Part shown: positions 45,185 to 54,430 of the stretch, piece after piece
Layout of the letters: every line of letters begins with the position of its first letter
Numbering within the stretch: position 1 is the first letter of the stretch
NCBI GenBank assembly: GCA_964512225.1
Contig: CAZEKB010000015.1
Coordinates: 1-64,000, forward strand
Source: CAZEKB01 sp964512225
GTDB lineage: Bacteria; Myxococcota_A; UBA796; UBA9615
DNA: 64,000 nt
Reading direction: 5' to 3'
Notes under the pieces: model-generated
Database searches by the model: none
What the model saw: the letters and a program-made list of their open reading frames with translations, nothing else
Told to the model about the DNA's origin: nothing
Translations under genes and position numbers: made by a program

Positions 45185-46018
45185 GTGACCGCGCTCTACC
45201 TCGTGGACGGGACCTTCGAGCTGTTCCGGTGCTTCCACGGCGCGCCCCGGGCCCGGGTCGACGGCGCGGAGGTCGGGGCCCTGCGCGGGCTGCTCTGGAC
45301 CCTCGTCAAGCTCCTGCGTCGCGAGGACCTGACCCACGTCGCCGTCGCCTTCGACCGCATGGCCCCGCCCGCGAAGAAGGACGGGTCCCCCGACAGCCTG
45401 CTCCGCTCCCAGAACCGACCGGCGGCCGAGATCGTCCGGGCCCTCGGCGTGACCCTGTGGCCCATGTCCCGCGGCTTCCAGGCGGACGACGCGCTGGCCA
45501 CCGGGGCCGCGATGTACGGCGATCTCGTCGATCGGACGATCATCTGCACGCGCGACAAGGACCTGCTGCAGTGCGTCGTGGGCGAGCGCGTCGTCGTGCT
45601 GGATCGGGGGGCGGGTAAGGTGAGCGACGAGGCCGAGGTCGTGCGTCGCTTCGGCATTCGTCCCGCGCAGATCCCGGCGTACCACGCCCTGGTGGGCGAT
45701 CCGTCCGACGGGCTCGGCGGCCTCCCGGGCTGGGGGCCGAAGTCCGCCGCCGCCGTCCTCGCGCGCTACGGGACGATCGAGGACGTCCCCGACGGCGACT
45801 GGGACGTCCCCGTGCGGGGCTCCGCGCGGCTCGCCGCCACCCTCGTCGAGCGCCGCCTCGAGGCGATCCTCGCCCGCAACCTCTCGCGCCTGCGCACGGA
45901 CGTCCCCCTCCCCCACACGATCGCCGACCTCGCGCGTCGACCCCCGGACGAGAACGTCCTGCGCCCCCTCGCCCGACGGATCGGGGCGGAGGAGGCGCTG
46001 GAGCGAGTGACGTTCTAG
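45185..46018 (+). CDS. 5'-3' exonuclease (PIN/FEN-like, PolA N-terminal type)
   Basis: 277 aa from GTG 45185. Acidic metal-binding residues are in YLVDGTFELFR, AVAFDR, QADDALATGA and ICTRDKDLLQCV. The helix-hairpin-helix DNA-binding part is VGDPSDGLGGLPGWGPKSAA. This is the stand-alone 5' nuclease related to the N-terminal domain of DNA polymerase I, acting on flaps or RNA primers. One oddity is Phe/Glu in DGTFELFR where DGSxxxYR is usual. The 3' end overlaps the convergent DUF4476 gene by 4 bp. Confidence 0.88.
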   Translation: MTALYLVDGTFELFRCFHGAPRARVDGAEVGALRGLLWTLVKLLRREDLTHVAVAFDRMAPPAKKDGSPDSLLRSQNRPAAEIVRALGVTLWPMSRGFQADDALATGAAMYGDLVDRTIICTRDKDLLQCVVGERVVVLDRGAGKVSDEAEVVRRFGIRPAQIPAYHALVGDPSDGLGGLPGWGPKSAAAVLARYGTIEDVPDGDWDVPVRGSARLAATLVERRLEAILARNLSRLRTDVPLPHTIADLARRPPDENVLRPLARRIGAEEALERVTF

Positions 46019-46728
46019 ACCCCGACGCGCTGCCTCAGCTCGCGCTTGCTGCTGCTGAACGTCAGCGAGTCGTAGACCCGGTACCAGTTCTCGAGGTCGA
46101 CGGTGCGGCCGTGGAGCATCGCGGCGGCGTCGACCTGGTAGCTGTCGAAGCTGAACTGGTCGACGAGCGCCTTGACCTGCGCGACGGTGAACCAGCGGCT
46201 CCCGGCGGCCGAGCGCAGGACCTCCATCTTGCCGTTGTCGAACCACTCCATCTCCATGGAGCGCACGACGTTGGTGAAGTCCTTCGCGCCGCACGCGGAG
46301 TGCTGATCGGGGGCCCAGCGGCCGCGGCGCTCGGCGCTGCTGTGTCCGTGGCCGTGGCCGCGGCCGCGACGGTCGCTGCGACGGATCCGGGCCTCTTCGG
46401 AGACGTCCACGACGAGCGCCGCGAGGGCGTCGGTGTCGTCCCGCAGCTCTTCGATCAACCGGTCCATGCGGGCCATCCGGGCCCGGACCTGCCGCCGCTC
46501 GCTGCGGGGCAGGCTGCGGAGCACGCCGCGCATCGCGTCGACCTCGCGGTCCAGCGCGTCGAGGCGCCCGTCGGCTTCGCCTTCGATGACCTCCGCGCCC
46601 CGGAGCAGGTCGCGCAGGCCGCCCCCCGCGACGGCGGTGCCCACCGCGAAGACGGCGGCGAGGGCCAGGGAGAGCGCGACGAACGCGCGGCGGCGGGGGG
46701 ACGTGGCGGGGTGGTTCGTGCGGCTCAT
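46015..46728 (-). CDS. Exported DUF4476 protein
   Basis: 237 aa from ATG 46728, with GGAGG 6 bases upstream. Signal or anchor helix at about 13-35 (RRRAFVALSLALAAVFAVG). A helical region (about 50-130) has many Arg/Asp heptads and is followed by a Gly-His-Gly-His stretch. DUF4476 fills about 145-237: FTNVVRSMEMEWFDNGKMEV, WFTVAQVKALVDQFSFDSYQ and the closing helix LTFSSSKRELRQRV. The domain is of unknown function and common in myxobacteria and Bacteroidetes. Confidence 0.85.
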   Translation of the reverse strand: MSRTNHPATSPRRRAFVALSLALAAVFAVGTAVAGGGLRDLLRGAEVIEGEADGRLDALDREVDAMRGVLRSLPRSERRQVRARMARMDRLIEELRDDTDALAALVVDVSEEARIRRSDRRGRGHGHGHSSAERRGRWAPDQHSACGAKDFTNVVRSMEMEWFDNGKMEVLRSAAGSRWFTVAQVKALVDQFSFDSYQVDAAAMLHGRTVDLENWYRVYDSLTFSSSKRELRQRVGV

Positions 46729-46810
46729 GACAGCCTCCGTTCGGGCGGTTGGTACGAAGTGAGACGCACCGCCCGCGGAGACATTCAACCGACCCCTCGA
46801 TCCGGGGCCC

Positions 46811-49800
46811 TCAGGTGTTCCGGTACTCCTCCGGGATCTGCTCGGTGTCGACGGCCGGGGTCACGCTCACGAGCCGCCCGCGGCGGTAGTGGTGGATCGA
46901 GCCGCCGATGTCCGACGCCCCGGTCGCCCGGCGCCAGTCGGACTCGTCCAGGGCGGTCTTCATGTCGTCGAAGCCCGCTTGCCGACGCGTATCCAGCGAG
47001 TCCACGGAGAAGTCCATGGCGTCGTACATGCCGAGCGCGGGGTTGCGGGCGTTCTCGATGCGCAGGATCGTCAGCGAGCGCGGGTCGATCGTCCCGTAGC
47101 CGCGCCGTCGGGGCCGCCACGGGCGCTCGTCCAAACCCAACGCCGGGCGACGACGGCGCTTCTCCACCTCGAGGAGCAGCCCCAGCCGGAACCGCTCGAT
47201 CGAGGCGTCGACGCGCCCCGTGAAGTCCAGCTGCTGCTGCCGGAGCTCGACCTCCTTCTTGGTGCGCGGCAACCAGTCCTCGCTGCCCCACAGGTCCACG
47301 AAGACCACGAGCACCTCGCGCCCGTTCATGGTGCCGTTCAGCATCTCCGCGAGGACCGGCTCGAGGGGGTTGTTGCCCACGACGCCGCCGTCCCAGTAGA
47401 GCTCGTCGTCGAGGCGCACGGCCGGGGCTCCGGGCGGCATCGCGCCGGACGCGAGCACGTGATCGACGTCCAGGTCCGCCGACGCGGAGTCCCACCAGAC
47501 GAACTCGCCGGTCTTCACCTTGGTCGTGCCCACGGTGAGCCGCGTGGGCGTCCGGGAGCGCCGTCGCGACCACCGCGTGCGTCGGTGGATCACGGCCTCC
47601 CGCCGCACTCGGGACCAGTCGCACACCTCGTTCATGAGGCCGCGGAGCGGGGCGTTGTTGAAGTCGCTCACGGCGCCGTCGGTCCCGGGCTGGAACATCA
47701 TGTTGGGCAGGCCGTGGGGGAAGTAGAAGTTCGGCTTGTACATCAGCTGCGAGAACGCGCCCGTCAGCTTCAGGATGTGCTTCATCGACTCGGGGAAGTA
47801 GGGGCTCATCTCCCACTTGTTGGTGAGCTTGTCCCACATCTCGTGCAGCGCCTCGCTGCGCCGGCTCGGGGGGTTTCCCGCGATCGCCGCGGCGTTGAGC
47901 GCGCCCGACGAGATCCCCAGGACCCACGACGGCGACAGGCCCTGCGCCTCCAGCGCCTCGAACACGCCCACCTGGTAGGCGGCCTTCGCGCCCCCGCCCT
48001 GGAGGACCAGGATCACGTACGGCTGGTCGAACGCCTCGGTGCGGAACAGGGCCTGCTCCTCGATCCGGTCCTGCACGTACGCGTACTCGATGTCGTCTTC
48101 CTTGCCCTTGAGGAGGCGGTGGCCCATCCACTCGGCGACGTCGCTGATCGTGGTGTTGCGCAGCTCGGCGATGAAGCTCGCGTCGTCCAAGAACCAACGC
48201 GGGCTCTCGTCGAAGGCCTTCATGCACTCGTCCCACCCGTACCCGGCGGCCTCCCGCTCCGCCTGGAGCGCGGCCGGATCGGGCCCGTCGCTCTTGGTGA
48301 CGGCGGAGACGATCGCGGCCTCCAGCGCCGTGCGGAACGACATCTCCGTGTTGTCCGCGTGCTGGGACACGTCCGCCAGGCGCCACCCCGACTCCACGAA
48401 GGCCCGGGGGAAGCAGCTCTCGCTCACGAGCTGGTTGTACGCCCGGAAGATGTCGGCCGATTTGAGCCAGTCGGTGCGCGCGGCCGCGGGCGGCATCTTC
48501 TCCAGGAGGATCGACGCGCCCAGCAGCTCCTTGATGTCCACCGGCGCCCAGTTCTGGTTGTAGGCCCGCTGCTCGGACCACGCCGACGCGAGCAGGTCGA
48601 TGGCGCTGCGCGGCTCGTTCTCGAACGGCCCGCCTTCGGCGAAGGCGTCCTCGGCGGCGGCCACGGCGGCCGCGACGATGCGGTCCCGCAGGACGAACAG
48701 GTCGGTCTCCTGACCGGCCGCGAGCATGCGAGGGACCTCCTCGTCCGGGTCCCTCTCCCCGTTCCAGGCGGCCAGCAGCAGCATGTACTCCTCCTTGCGG
48801 AGCCACTGCTGCACCCGACGCTCGATGGCGATCTCGTCCCTCGCCTCGCTGCTGGGCAGGCCGACGCGCCCGAGCTCGAGGGCCGCCTCCCGGCTGCCCC
48901 CGTGGTGCTCGGGCCGGACCGGCTTGAGGAAGGCGTGCGACGACGACGGACCCTTGCGCAGCCGGTTGGCGCGGCGCATGACGTGGGCATACAGCTGCGT
49001 GTCGCGGTCGGCCCAGTTCGCGTCCCCCCGCCAGGCCTCCAGGAGCGCCTCGTCGCGCCGGGCGTCGTCGAGCAGCTTCTGCAGCGCCTTGGGGCGGCCG
49101 CGCCCGAGCTTGACCTCGTCCCGCATGAACTTGCGGCCCACGAGGACCATCGCCTCTTCGGCCGGGTCGACGCCCCGGTACGCGACGCCGCCCGCGGTGA
49201 CCCAGCGCTCGGACTCCAGCGCGAAGTACCGGCCGAGCATCCGGGCCTCCTGAAGCGTCAGCTTCACCTGCGATGCCGCCTCGATCGCGGCGCGACGACC
49301 CGCGTCGGTGGCTCGCAGCTGGGCGGCGAGATCGTCCGCGGCCTCCTTGCCGTCCATCAGCGCGCGCCCCGCGCGGACCATCGCGGCGTCGATCGACACC
49401 TCCCACGCCGACGCCAGCACCAGGAGGTCCCGATCCTCCACCACCGGGTTCTTGGACGCGTCGCCGCGCTCCAGGGCGGCGAGCCACGCCGAGTGCCGGT
49501 CCGCGCCGGTGAGCGTCGCGCTGCGGGGGCGGTGCCGGGTGGTCCACTTGGCCGCCGCGGCCTCGTCCCGCAGGCGGTTGAGCTCGAGCTTGGCCCATAC
49601 GCCGTCGGGCTGGTCGGCGCGGGAGAGCAGGCGACCGATCCGGACCTTGACCACCTCGGGCGGGACCTTCCGGGCCGTCGCGAGGTAGGCGACGTGCTCG
49701 TCCGTCCACTCGCCGGAGCTGCGGAACAGGGCGAGGGGCTCGGACCACACGAGCTCCTGGGGCGGGGGCGGACCGGGCCTCGGGGGCGGACCGGGCGGGA

Positions 49801-50041
49801 CGGGGCCGGGACGGGGCCCGTCCATCCGATGGAGGACCGAGCCGTCGGGGGGCGACCGATACCCGCGGAGTCCGGGACCGTCGGTCTCCTCCTCGTCCGC
49901 TCCCCAGGACTCGTAGCTCAGGCTCGCGGGCTCGCTCGGCTCGGCCTCCGCGTTGATGGGGACGGGCGGCGGCGGCACGGCGGGGAGGGCCGGGGTGGAG
50001 GGCTGGGTGACGTCCGGCGCGGGACGGAGCACCCGCGGCAC
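46811..50041 (-). CDS. Patatin-like phospholipase with long helical N-terminal region (5' frameshift likely)
   Basis: 1076 aa in the open frame from GTG 50041. The N-terminal 650 residues are Pro-rich, then helical and charged, with no known domain. The patatin domain starts near 675: oxyanion loop LQGGGAKAAYQVG, nucleophile elbow GISSGALN (Ser about 708) and Asp of the dyad in DGGVVGNNPLEP (about 884). It should hydrolyse acyl lipids at membranes. The true start is probably ATG 50115, which has GGGGAGG upstream and encodes MSNADDPGGGPP. One extra C in the C5 run at 50081-50085 (G5 on the plus strand) would join it in frame to LLKKLEKTLEKKVPRVL. Confidence 0.85.
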   Translation of the reverse strand: MPRVLRPAPDVTQPSTPALPAVPPPPVPINAEAEPSEPASLSYESWGADEEETDGPGLRGYRSPPDGSVLHRMDGPRPGPVPPGPPPRPGPPPPQELVWSEPLALFRSSGEWTDEHVAYLATARKVPPEVVKVRIGRLLSRADQPDGVWAKLELNRLRDEAAAAKWTTRHRPRSATLTGADRHSAWLAALERGDASKNPVVEDRDLLVLASAWEVSIDAAMVRAGRALMDGKEAADDLAAQLRATDAGRRAAIEAASQVKLTLQEARMLGRYFALESERWVTAGGVAYRGVDPAEEAMVLVGRKFMRDEVKLGRGRPKALQKLLDDARRDEALLEAWRGDANWADRDTQLYAHVMRRANRLRKGPSSSHAFLKPVRPEHHGGSREAALELGRVGLPSSEARDEIAIERRVQQWLRKEEYMLLLAAWNGERDPDEEVPRMLAAGQETDLFVLRDRIVAAAVAAAEDAFAEGGPFENEPRSAIDLLASAWSEQRAYNQNWAPVDIKELLGASILLEKMPPAAARTDWLKSADIFRAYNQLVSESCFPRAFVESGWRLADVSQHADNTEMSFRTALEAAIVSAVTKSDGPDPAALQAEREAAGYGWDECMKAFDESPRWFLDDASFIAELRNTTISDVAEWMGHRLLKGKEDDIEYAYVQDRIEEQALFRTEAFDQPYVILVLQGGGAKAAYQVGVFEALEAQGLSPSWVLGISSGALNAAAIAGNPPSRRSEALHEMWDKLTNKWEMSPYFPESMKHILKLTGAFSQLMYKPNFYFPHGLPNMMFQPGTDGAVSDFNNAPLRGLMNEVCDWSRVRREAVIHRRTRWSRRRSRTPTRLTVGTTKVKTGEFVWWDSASADLDVDHVLASGAMPPGAPAVRLDDELYWDGGVVGNNPLEPVLAEMLNGTMNGREVLVVFVDLWGSEDWLPRTKKEVELRQQQLDFTGRVDASIERFRLGLLLEVEKRRRRPALGLDERPWRPRRRGYGTIDPRSLTILRIENARNPALGMYDAMDFSVDSLDTRRQAGFDDMKTALDESDWRRATGASDIGGSIHHYRRGRLVSVTPAVDTEQIPEEYRNT

Positions 50042-50173
50042 CTTCTTCTCGAGCGTCTTCTCGAGCTTCTTCAGGAGAGAGGGGGACCTCCACCCGGATC
50101 GTCGGCGTTGCTCATCTTCGGTCCTCCCCGGGCTCCCCCGGTCCCGAATCCTACCGCGCCGGCGGGCAGGCGG

Positions 50174-51385
50174 TCATTCAGGTCCCGGGGCCCCTGCGTC
50201 GATCCACCGCCCGAGCGCGGCTCGCTCGGGGTCGGTCATCTCGGTCTTGTTGCCGAAGGGCATGGTCTTCGTATCCACGGCCCGTGTCTTGATGAGTGTC
50301 GCCTTCGCCCGAATCTCTTCCTGCGTGTCGTACTTCACCCCCAGCGGGGCGACCTTGAAGATGTCGTCCGTGGGCTTCGCCGAGTGGCACGTCCGGCAGT
50401 GCTTGGCGATCAGGGCCTCGATCTCCGCGAAGCTCGGGACGTCCGCGTCGGCGTCACCGGCGGGGGAGGCGGCGTCTCCGTCGGCGGGCCACGGAGCCGT
50501 GAGCAGGGCGATGGCGAGGAAGCCCGCGCCCGCGACGGCGAGGAGGGCGGGGAGGTCGCGGCCGCTGTTGCGCAGGTTGAAGAAGACGCGCGCCAGCGCC
50601 CCCACGACGAACAGGCCGATGAGGATGACCCAGTTCCAGGGGTGCCCGTACGTGGACGGGTAGTGGTTGCTGATCATCACGAAGATGACCGGCAGCGTCA
50701 GGTAGTTGTTGTGCGTGCTGCGGAGCTTGGCGATGGCCCCCAGGGCCGGGTCCACGACCCCCCCGTCGACCATCGTCTGCACCATCTTGCGCTGGTTCGG
50801 GATGATGACGCCCGCCACGTTGTTGGCCATGACGGAGCCGAGCATCGCGCCCATGTGGATGTAGGCGGCCCGGGGCGCGATCAGGTGCGTCAGGGCGAAG
50901 GCCCAGATGCCGAAGTAGACGGCCAGCACGGCGCCCACGGCCGCGTGGTTGGACTTCAGGGGGCTGCGGACCACGATCTCGTACCCGGCGATGCCCAGCA
51001 GGATCGAGCCGAGGCCCACGCCCACCGCCTTCATCGCGGTGAGGTCCGCGACGCCGGTGTCGACCATGTAGGCCTCGGCCTGCATCCAGTAGACGACGGC
51101 GAGCAGGAAGATCCCGGTGCCCCAGGTCGTCATGGCCTCCCACACGAACCAGTGCAGCGTCTTGGGCATGACGGGCGGAGCGACCTGGAACTTGAGCACG
51201 CGATAGAAGCCGCCGCCGTGGACCGACCACGACTCCCCCTTCACGCCGTCGGGGGTGTCCTCGAGCTTCTCCAGGCTGGCGTCCAGCCACATGAAGTAGA
51301 AGGACTCTCCGATCCAGACGACGCCCGCGACCACATGGAGCCACCGCAGCGCGAGGCTCAACCACTCGTTGAGATGAGGACCCAT
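50174..51385 (-). CDS. puuD: Urate hydroxylase PuuD-like membrane protein with C-terminal cytochrome c domain
   Basis: 403 aa. About eight transmembrane helices, beginning ALRWLHVVAGVVWIGESFYF and including LRSTHNNYLTLPVIFVMISN, a segment highly characteristic of PuuD. The C-terminal about 100 residues are periplasmic with haem-c motif CRTCH (about 329-333) and the distal TMPFGNKTEMT carrying the likely Met ligand. PuuD oxidises urate to 5-hydroxyisourate and passes electrons to the respiratory chain. No other urate-pathway genes are in this window. Probably leaderless (TAGCCT six bases before ATG 51385). Confidence 0.88.
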   Translation of the reverse strand: MGPHLNEWLSLALRWLHVVAGVVWIGESFYFMWLDASLEKLEDTPDGVKGESWSVHGGGFYRVLKFQVAPPVMPKTLHWFVWEAMTTWGTGIFLLAVVYWMQAEAYMVDTGVADLTAMKAVGVGLGSILLGIAGYEIVVRSPLKSNHAAVGAVLAVYFGIWAFALTHLIAPRAAYIHMGAMLGSVMANNVAGVIIPNQRKMVQTMVDGGVVDPALGAIAKLRSTHNNYLTLPVIFVMISNHYPSTYGHPWNWVILIGLFVVGALARVFFNLRNSGRDLPALLAVAGAGFLAIALLTAPWPADGDAASPAGDADADVPSFAEIEALIAKHCRTCHSAKPTDDIFKVAPLGVKYDTQEEIRAKATLIKTRAVDTKTMPFGNKTEMTDPERAALGRWIDAGAPGPE

Positions 51386-51397
51386 GGCGCAAGGCTA
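51386..51397 (-). promoter_or_regulatory. Putative leaderless -10 box
   Basis: On the minus strand TAGCCT (51397-51392), six bases (TGCGCC), then ATG 51385. No ribosome site. Confidence 0.45.
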
Positions 51398-51422
51398 GCG
51401 GAGCCCGCCCTTCGCTACCGGA

Positions 51423-53630
51423 TCACCGCAAGTGGATCACCCCGGCGCCCCCCGGATCCGCGAACGCCCGCCCGACGACCACCGGGGCCTCCCCGGCGGC
51501 CGACAGGGCCTCCACGAGCGCGATGAAGTCGGCGTCCGGAGTGCCGATCAGGAGCGGGCCCGCGGTCTGCGGGTCGAAGAGGAGCTCGTACCTCGGATCC
51601 GCCTGCTGGGCGGGCGTGGCGGCCACCGCGCGCTGCATCCGACGGTTGGCCTCGTGGAACGTGGAACGTTCGCCGCGACGGAGCAGATCCAGCGCGCCCG
51701 GCAGGGCGGGGATCGCGTCGAGATCGACGTGCGCCGCGCACGTCGAGCCCATCAGCATCTCGTGGAGGTGCCCCGCGAAGGCGAACCCGGTGACGTCCGT
51801 CGCCGCCCGCACTCCGCGGTCCGCGAGGACCCGCCCGGCGGCCCCGTTGCCCCGGGCCATCCACCGCACCGCCTCCTCCATCCAGGGTCCGGCCGCGCCG
51901 CCCGCCATGTCCGCGTGGAACAGCACGCCCGTCCCCAGCGGCCGGGTGAGCACGAGCAGGTCGCCGTCCCGGAGGCCTCCCTTCCGAGCGACGTCGACCC
52001 CGTACCCGGTCACCGAGAACCCGACCACGAGCTGCGGCCCGACGGTGCTGTGCCCCCCCAGCAACGTCACGCCCTCCTCGTCGAGCAGGCTCCGCGCGCC
52101 CGCCAACACCTGGAAGAGCACCTCCTCCTCCACGTCGTCCTCGGGCACGGTCACCAGCGCCAGCGCCGTCCGCGGGGCGATGCCCTTCGCCTGCATGTCC
52201 GACAGCGCGTTGGCGGCCCCGACGCGGCCGACGAGCCAGGGGTCGTCCACGAAAGCGGGGAAGGCGTCGATCGTCTGGGCGACGAGCTCCCCGCCCCGGC
52301 GGATCGCCGCCACGTCGTCCGCGTCGTCCACGCCGAGCACCACGTCCAGCTCGGTCTCGGGGGCGTCCGGAAGCCGGCCGAGGGCCGCCGACAGCGCCGA
52401 CGCCCCGACCTTGGCCGCGCAGCCGCCGCACGCCTCGTCCATGGGCTCCATCGCGGGCATGCCCTTGGCGAAGGCGGGCGCGGGCGCCCCGCTCGGGTCG
52501 AGGACCTGGAACCTGTCCATGAAGCGGCGATCGATCCGGTCCTTCAGCCGCATCATCCATTCGCCGCCGCGGACGCTCCCCCACTTCGACCCGATCGCCG
52601 TCCCGTCCCCCAGGTTGAGCAGGGAGAGGAAGTCCCGCTGGACGCGGTACCGGCGCAGGGCCCGCCCGTCGAGGCTGCGGCGGAGGTTCTCGGTGAGGAC
52701 GGGGCCCTGACGCACCGCGTAGACGCCCGCCTTGGGGATGTCCGGGCGGCTCGTCGGCACCGCGCAGTCGCCCGCCGCGAACAGGCCGGGGAACCCCACG
52801 ACCTCGAGCGTGGACCGCACGAGCACGAACCCCTCGTCGCTCTTGGGCAGATTCGACGCCGCCACCACCGCCGAGGGAGCGGCGCCCGTCACCCACAGCG
52901 TCAGGTCCGAGGGGATGTCGGCCCCGTCGGCCGGCGCGACCGCGTCCGCGGAGACGGAGACGACCGCGACGCCCTCCCGCACCACGATGCCCCGAGCCTC
53001 CGCCGCCGCCAGCACCCGCGACCGCTCCTCGTCGCTCCGCCCCGGGAGGATCCGACCGGCATCGAGCACCGTGACCTCCACGGCGACGGCCCCGTCGGCG
53101 AGCAGCCGCTCCCGCGCGCAGAACGCCAGCTCCACACCCCCGGCGCCCCCGCCCACGACGACCACCCGCACCGGTCGGGCGTCCCCCACCCGCCCCAGGG
53201 CCTCGTCGATCCGGTCGACGAACCGGCCGATGGGTCGCGTGGGCACGGTGTGCTCGGCCACGCCCGGCAGGTCCGTGCGCGCCACCGCGGATCCCACGTT
53301 GATGGCGGCTACGTCGTACGGGATCGGCGCCCGCCCCGCGAGGTGCACGAGCCGACGCTCGGGATCGATGTGCGTGCAGGCGGCGACCACCACCCGAGCG
53401 CCCGCCCGACGAGCGAGCGGACGCACGTCCAGCTCGATCTCCGAGCGATCGTACTGCCGCGCGACGTACCCCGGAACCATCCCCGAGTAGATCGCCACCG
53501 ACCGGTCCACCACCACCGTCGTGCGCGCGCCCGGCACGGGCGACATCGCCATCGAGCGGAGGACCTGGATGTGGCTGTGGCCCCCGCCGACGAGCACGAG
53601 CTCGCGGCGGATCCCCGGGGTCGACTTCAC
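51423..53630 (-). CDS. selD: Fusion of pyridine-nucleotide-disulfide-type flavoprotein with selenide, water dikinase
   Basis: 735 aa from GTG 53630 (GTGA overlap). Residues 1-380 are a two-dinucleotide-fold oxidoreductase: LVLVGGGHSH binds FAD, VVVVGGGAGGVELAF binds NAD(P)H, FAAGDCAVP is the FAD C-terminal motif. From about 395 it is SelD: the active-site loop CGGCAAKVG (Cys and Lys), VDDADDVA Mg2+-binding Asp residues, GGHSTVGPQL and the ATP-grasp-like TGFAFAGHLHEM. SelD makes selenophosphate for selenocysteine or 2-selenouridine. Such fusions are known and may deliver reduced selenium to SelD. The active residue is Cys, not Sec. Confidence 0.93.
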   Translation of the reverse strand: MKSTPGIRRELVLVGGGHSHIQVLRSMAMSPVPGARTTVVVDRSVAIYSGMVPGYVARQYDRSEIELDVRPLARRAGARVVVAACTHIDPERRLVHLAGRAPIPYDVAAINVGSAVARTDLPGVAEHTVPTRPIGRFVDRIDEALGRVGDARPVRVVVVGGGAGGVELAFCARERLLADGAVAVEVTVLDAGRILPGRSDEERSRVLAAAEARGIVVREGVAVVSVSADAVAPADGADIPSDLTLWVTGAAPSAVVAASNLPKSDEGFVLVRSTLEVVGFPGLFAAGDCAVPTSRPDIPKAGVYAVRQGPVLTENLRRSLDGRALRRYRVQRDFLSLLNLGDGTAIGSKWGSVRGGEWMMRLKDRIDRRFMDRFQVLDPSGAPAPAFAKGMPAMEPMDEACGGCAAKVGASALSAALGRLPDAPETELDVVLGVDDADDVAAIRRGGELVAQTIDAFPAFVDDPWLVGRVGAANALSDMQAKGIAPRTALALVTVPEDDVEEEVLFQVLAGARSLLDEEGVTLLGGHSTVGPQLVVGFSVTGYGVDVARKGGLRDGDLLVLTRPLGTGVLFHADMAGGAAGPWMEEAVRWMARGNGAAGRVLADRGVRAATDVTGFAFAGHLHEMLMGSTCAAHVDLDAIPALPGALDLLRRGERSTFHEANRRMQRAVAATPAQQADPRYELLFDPQTAGPLLIGTPDADFIALVEALSAAGEAPVVVGRAFADPGGAGVIHLR

Positions 53631-54430
53631 TTCGCCACGTTCGCCTTGTGGAACCCGGCCCCCTGGGCCCGGCGGGTGCCGAAGATCGTCAGCGGGATGC
53701 CCGCCACCAGCAGGGCCCCGCCCACGACCGCGATCCCGCTCCCCGTGTTCGCGAAGTCGCGCAGGTAGTTGTAGTCCGTGATCGTCTCGTCGAGCTTGCC
53801 GCGGCTGCCGCGACCGTTCCCGTCGAAGACCTCCTGGTACGCCCCCTCCGCGCCCAGCCGGCCCAGGCCCGCGAGCACCGAGCCGACCCCCAGGGCGACG
53901 CTCCCTCCCACGACCATCACGGTGCCGCTGGTGCGCATGCGGCGACCGGTGAGTACGTAGCGCTCGAGCGCGAGCACGTCCACGGGGCGCCACCGCGTCC
54001 CGATGGGGTCGTAGCTGTGGAAGGCCACCACGTCCGCCACGCTCGCGNNNNNNNNNNNNNNNNNNNNNNNNNNNNNNNNNNNNNNNNNNNNNNNNNNNNN
54101 NNNNNNNNNNNNNNNNNNNNNNNNNNNNNNNNNNNNNNNNNNNNNNNCGGAGCGGCCGGCCTCCTCGAAGTCGGCGGCGGTGCGACCCTCTCCCGCGCAG
54201 CTCTGCAGGTCGACGTCCCCGAGCACGGAGATCGACTCCCCGGCGGGGAAGACGGCGCTCACGCCGAGGTAGCGGACGCCGATGTCGTTCCCGAACTGCG
54301 TCATCCAGGCCGCTTCGACCTGCTTCTGCACGTCGTCTCCGTCGTCGAAGAGCACCACGCGGGTGGACGCCGACGCCGCGGCGGGGAGGAGGAGCAGGGC
54401 CAGGGCCGGGGCGAGGATGCGCACGTTCAT
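53627..54430 (-). CDS. Exported membrane-anchored protein of unknown function (interrupted by an assembly gap)
   Basis: ATG 54430 (ATGA overlap) with signal peptide LAPALALLLLPAAASAS. The N-terminal 90 residues look like the start of a periplasmic protein (VVLFDDGDDVQKQVEAAWMT). One hundred Ns at 54048-54147 then break the frame. The C-terminal part has two hydrophobic helices (TVMVVGGSVALGVGSVLAGL and GSGIAVVGGALLVAGIPLTI). The N run keeps the frame only if the gap length is right; 100 Ns is a conventional placeholder, so the true protein length is unknown. It may be two genes. Confidence 0.6.
   Translation of the reverse strand: MNVRILAPALALLLLPAAASASTRVVLFDDGDDVQKQVEAAWMTQFGNDIGVRYLGVSAVFPAGESISVLGDVDLQSCAGEGRTAADFEEAGRSXXXXXXXXXXXXXXXXXXXXXXXXXXXXXXXXXXASVADVVAFHSYDPIGTRWRPVDVLALERYVLTGRRMRTSGTVMVVGGSVALGVGSVLAGLGRLGAEGAYQEVFDGNGRGSRGKLDETITDYNYLRDFANTGSGIAVVGGALLVAGIPLTIFGTRRAQGAGFHKANVAK
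54048..54147. other. Assembly gap (100 Ns)
   Basis: Exactly 100 Ns, the conventional filler for a scaffold join of unknown size. It falls inside the exported-protein gene at 53627-54430. Confidence 0.99.
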
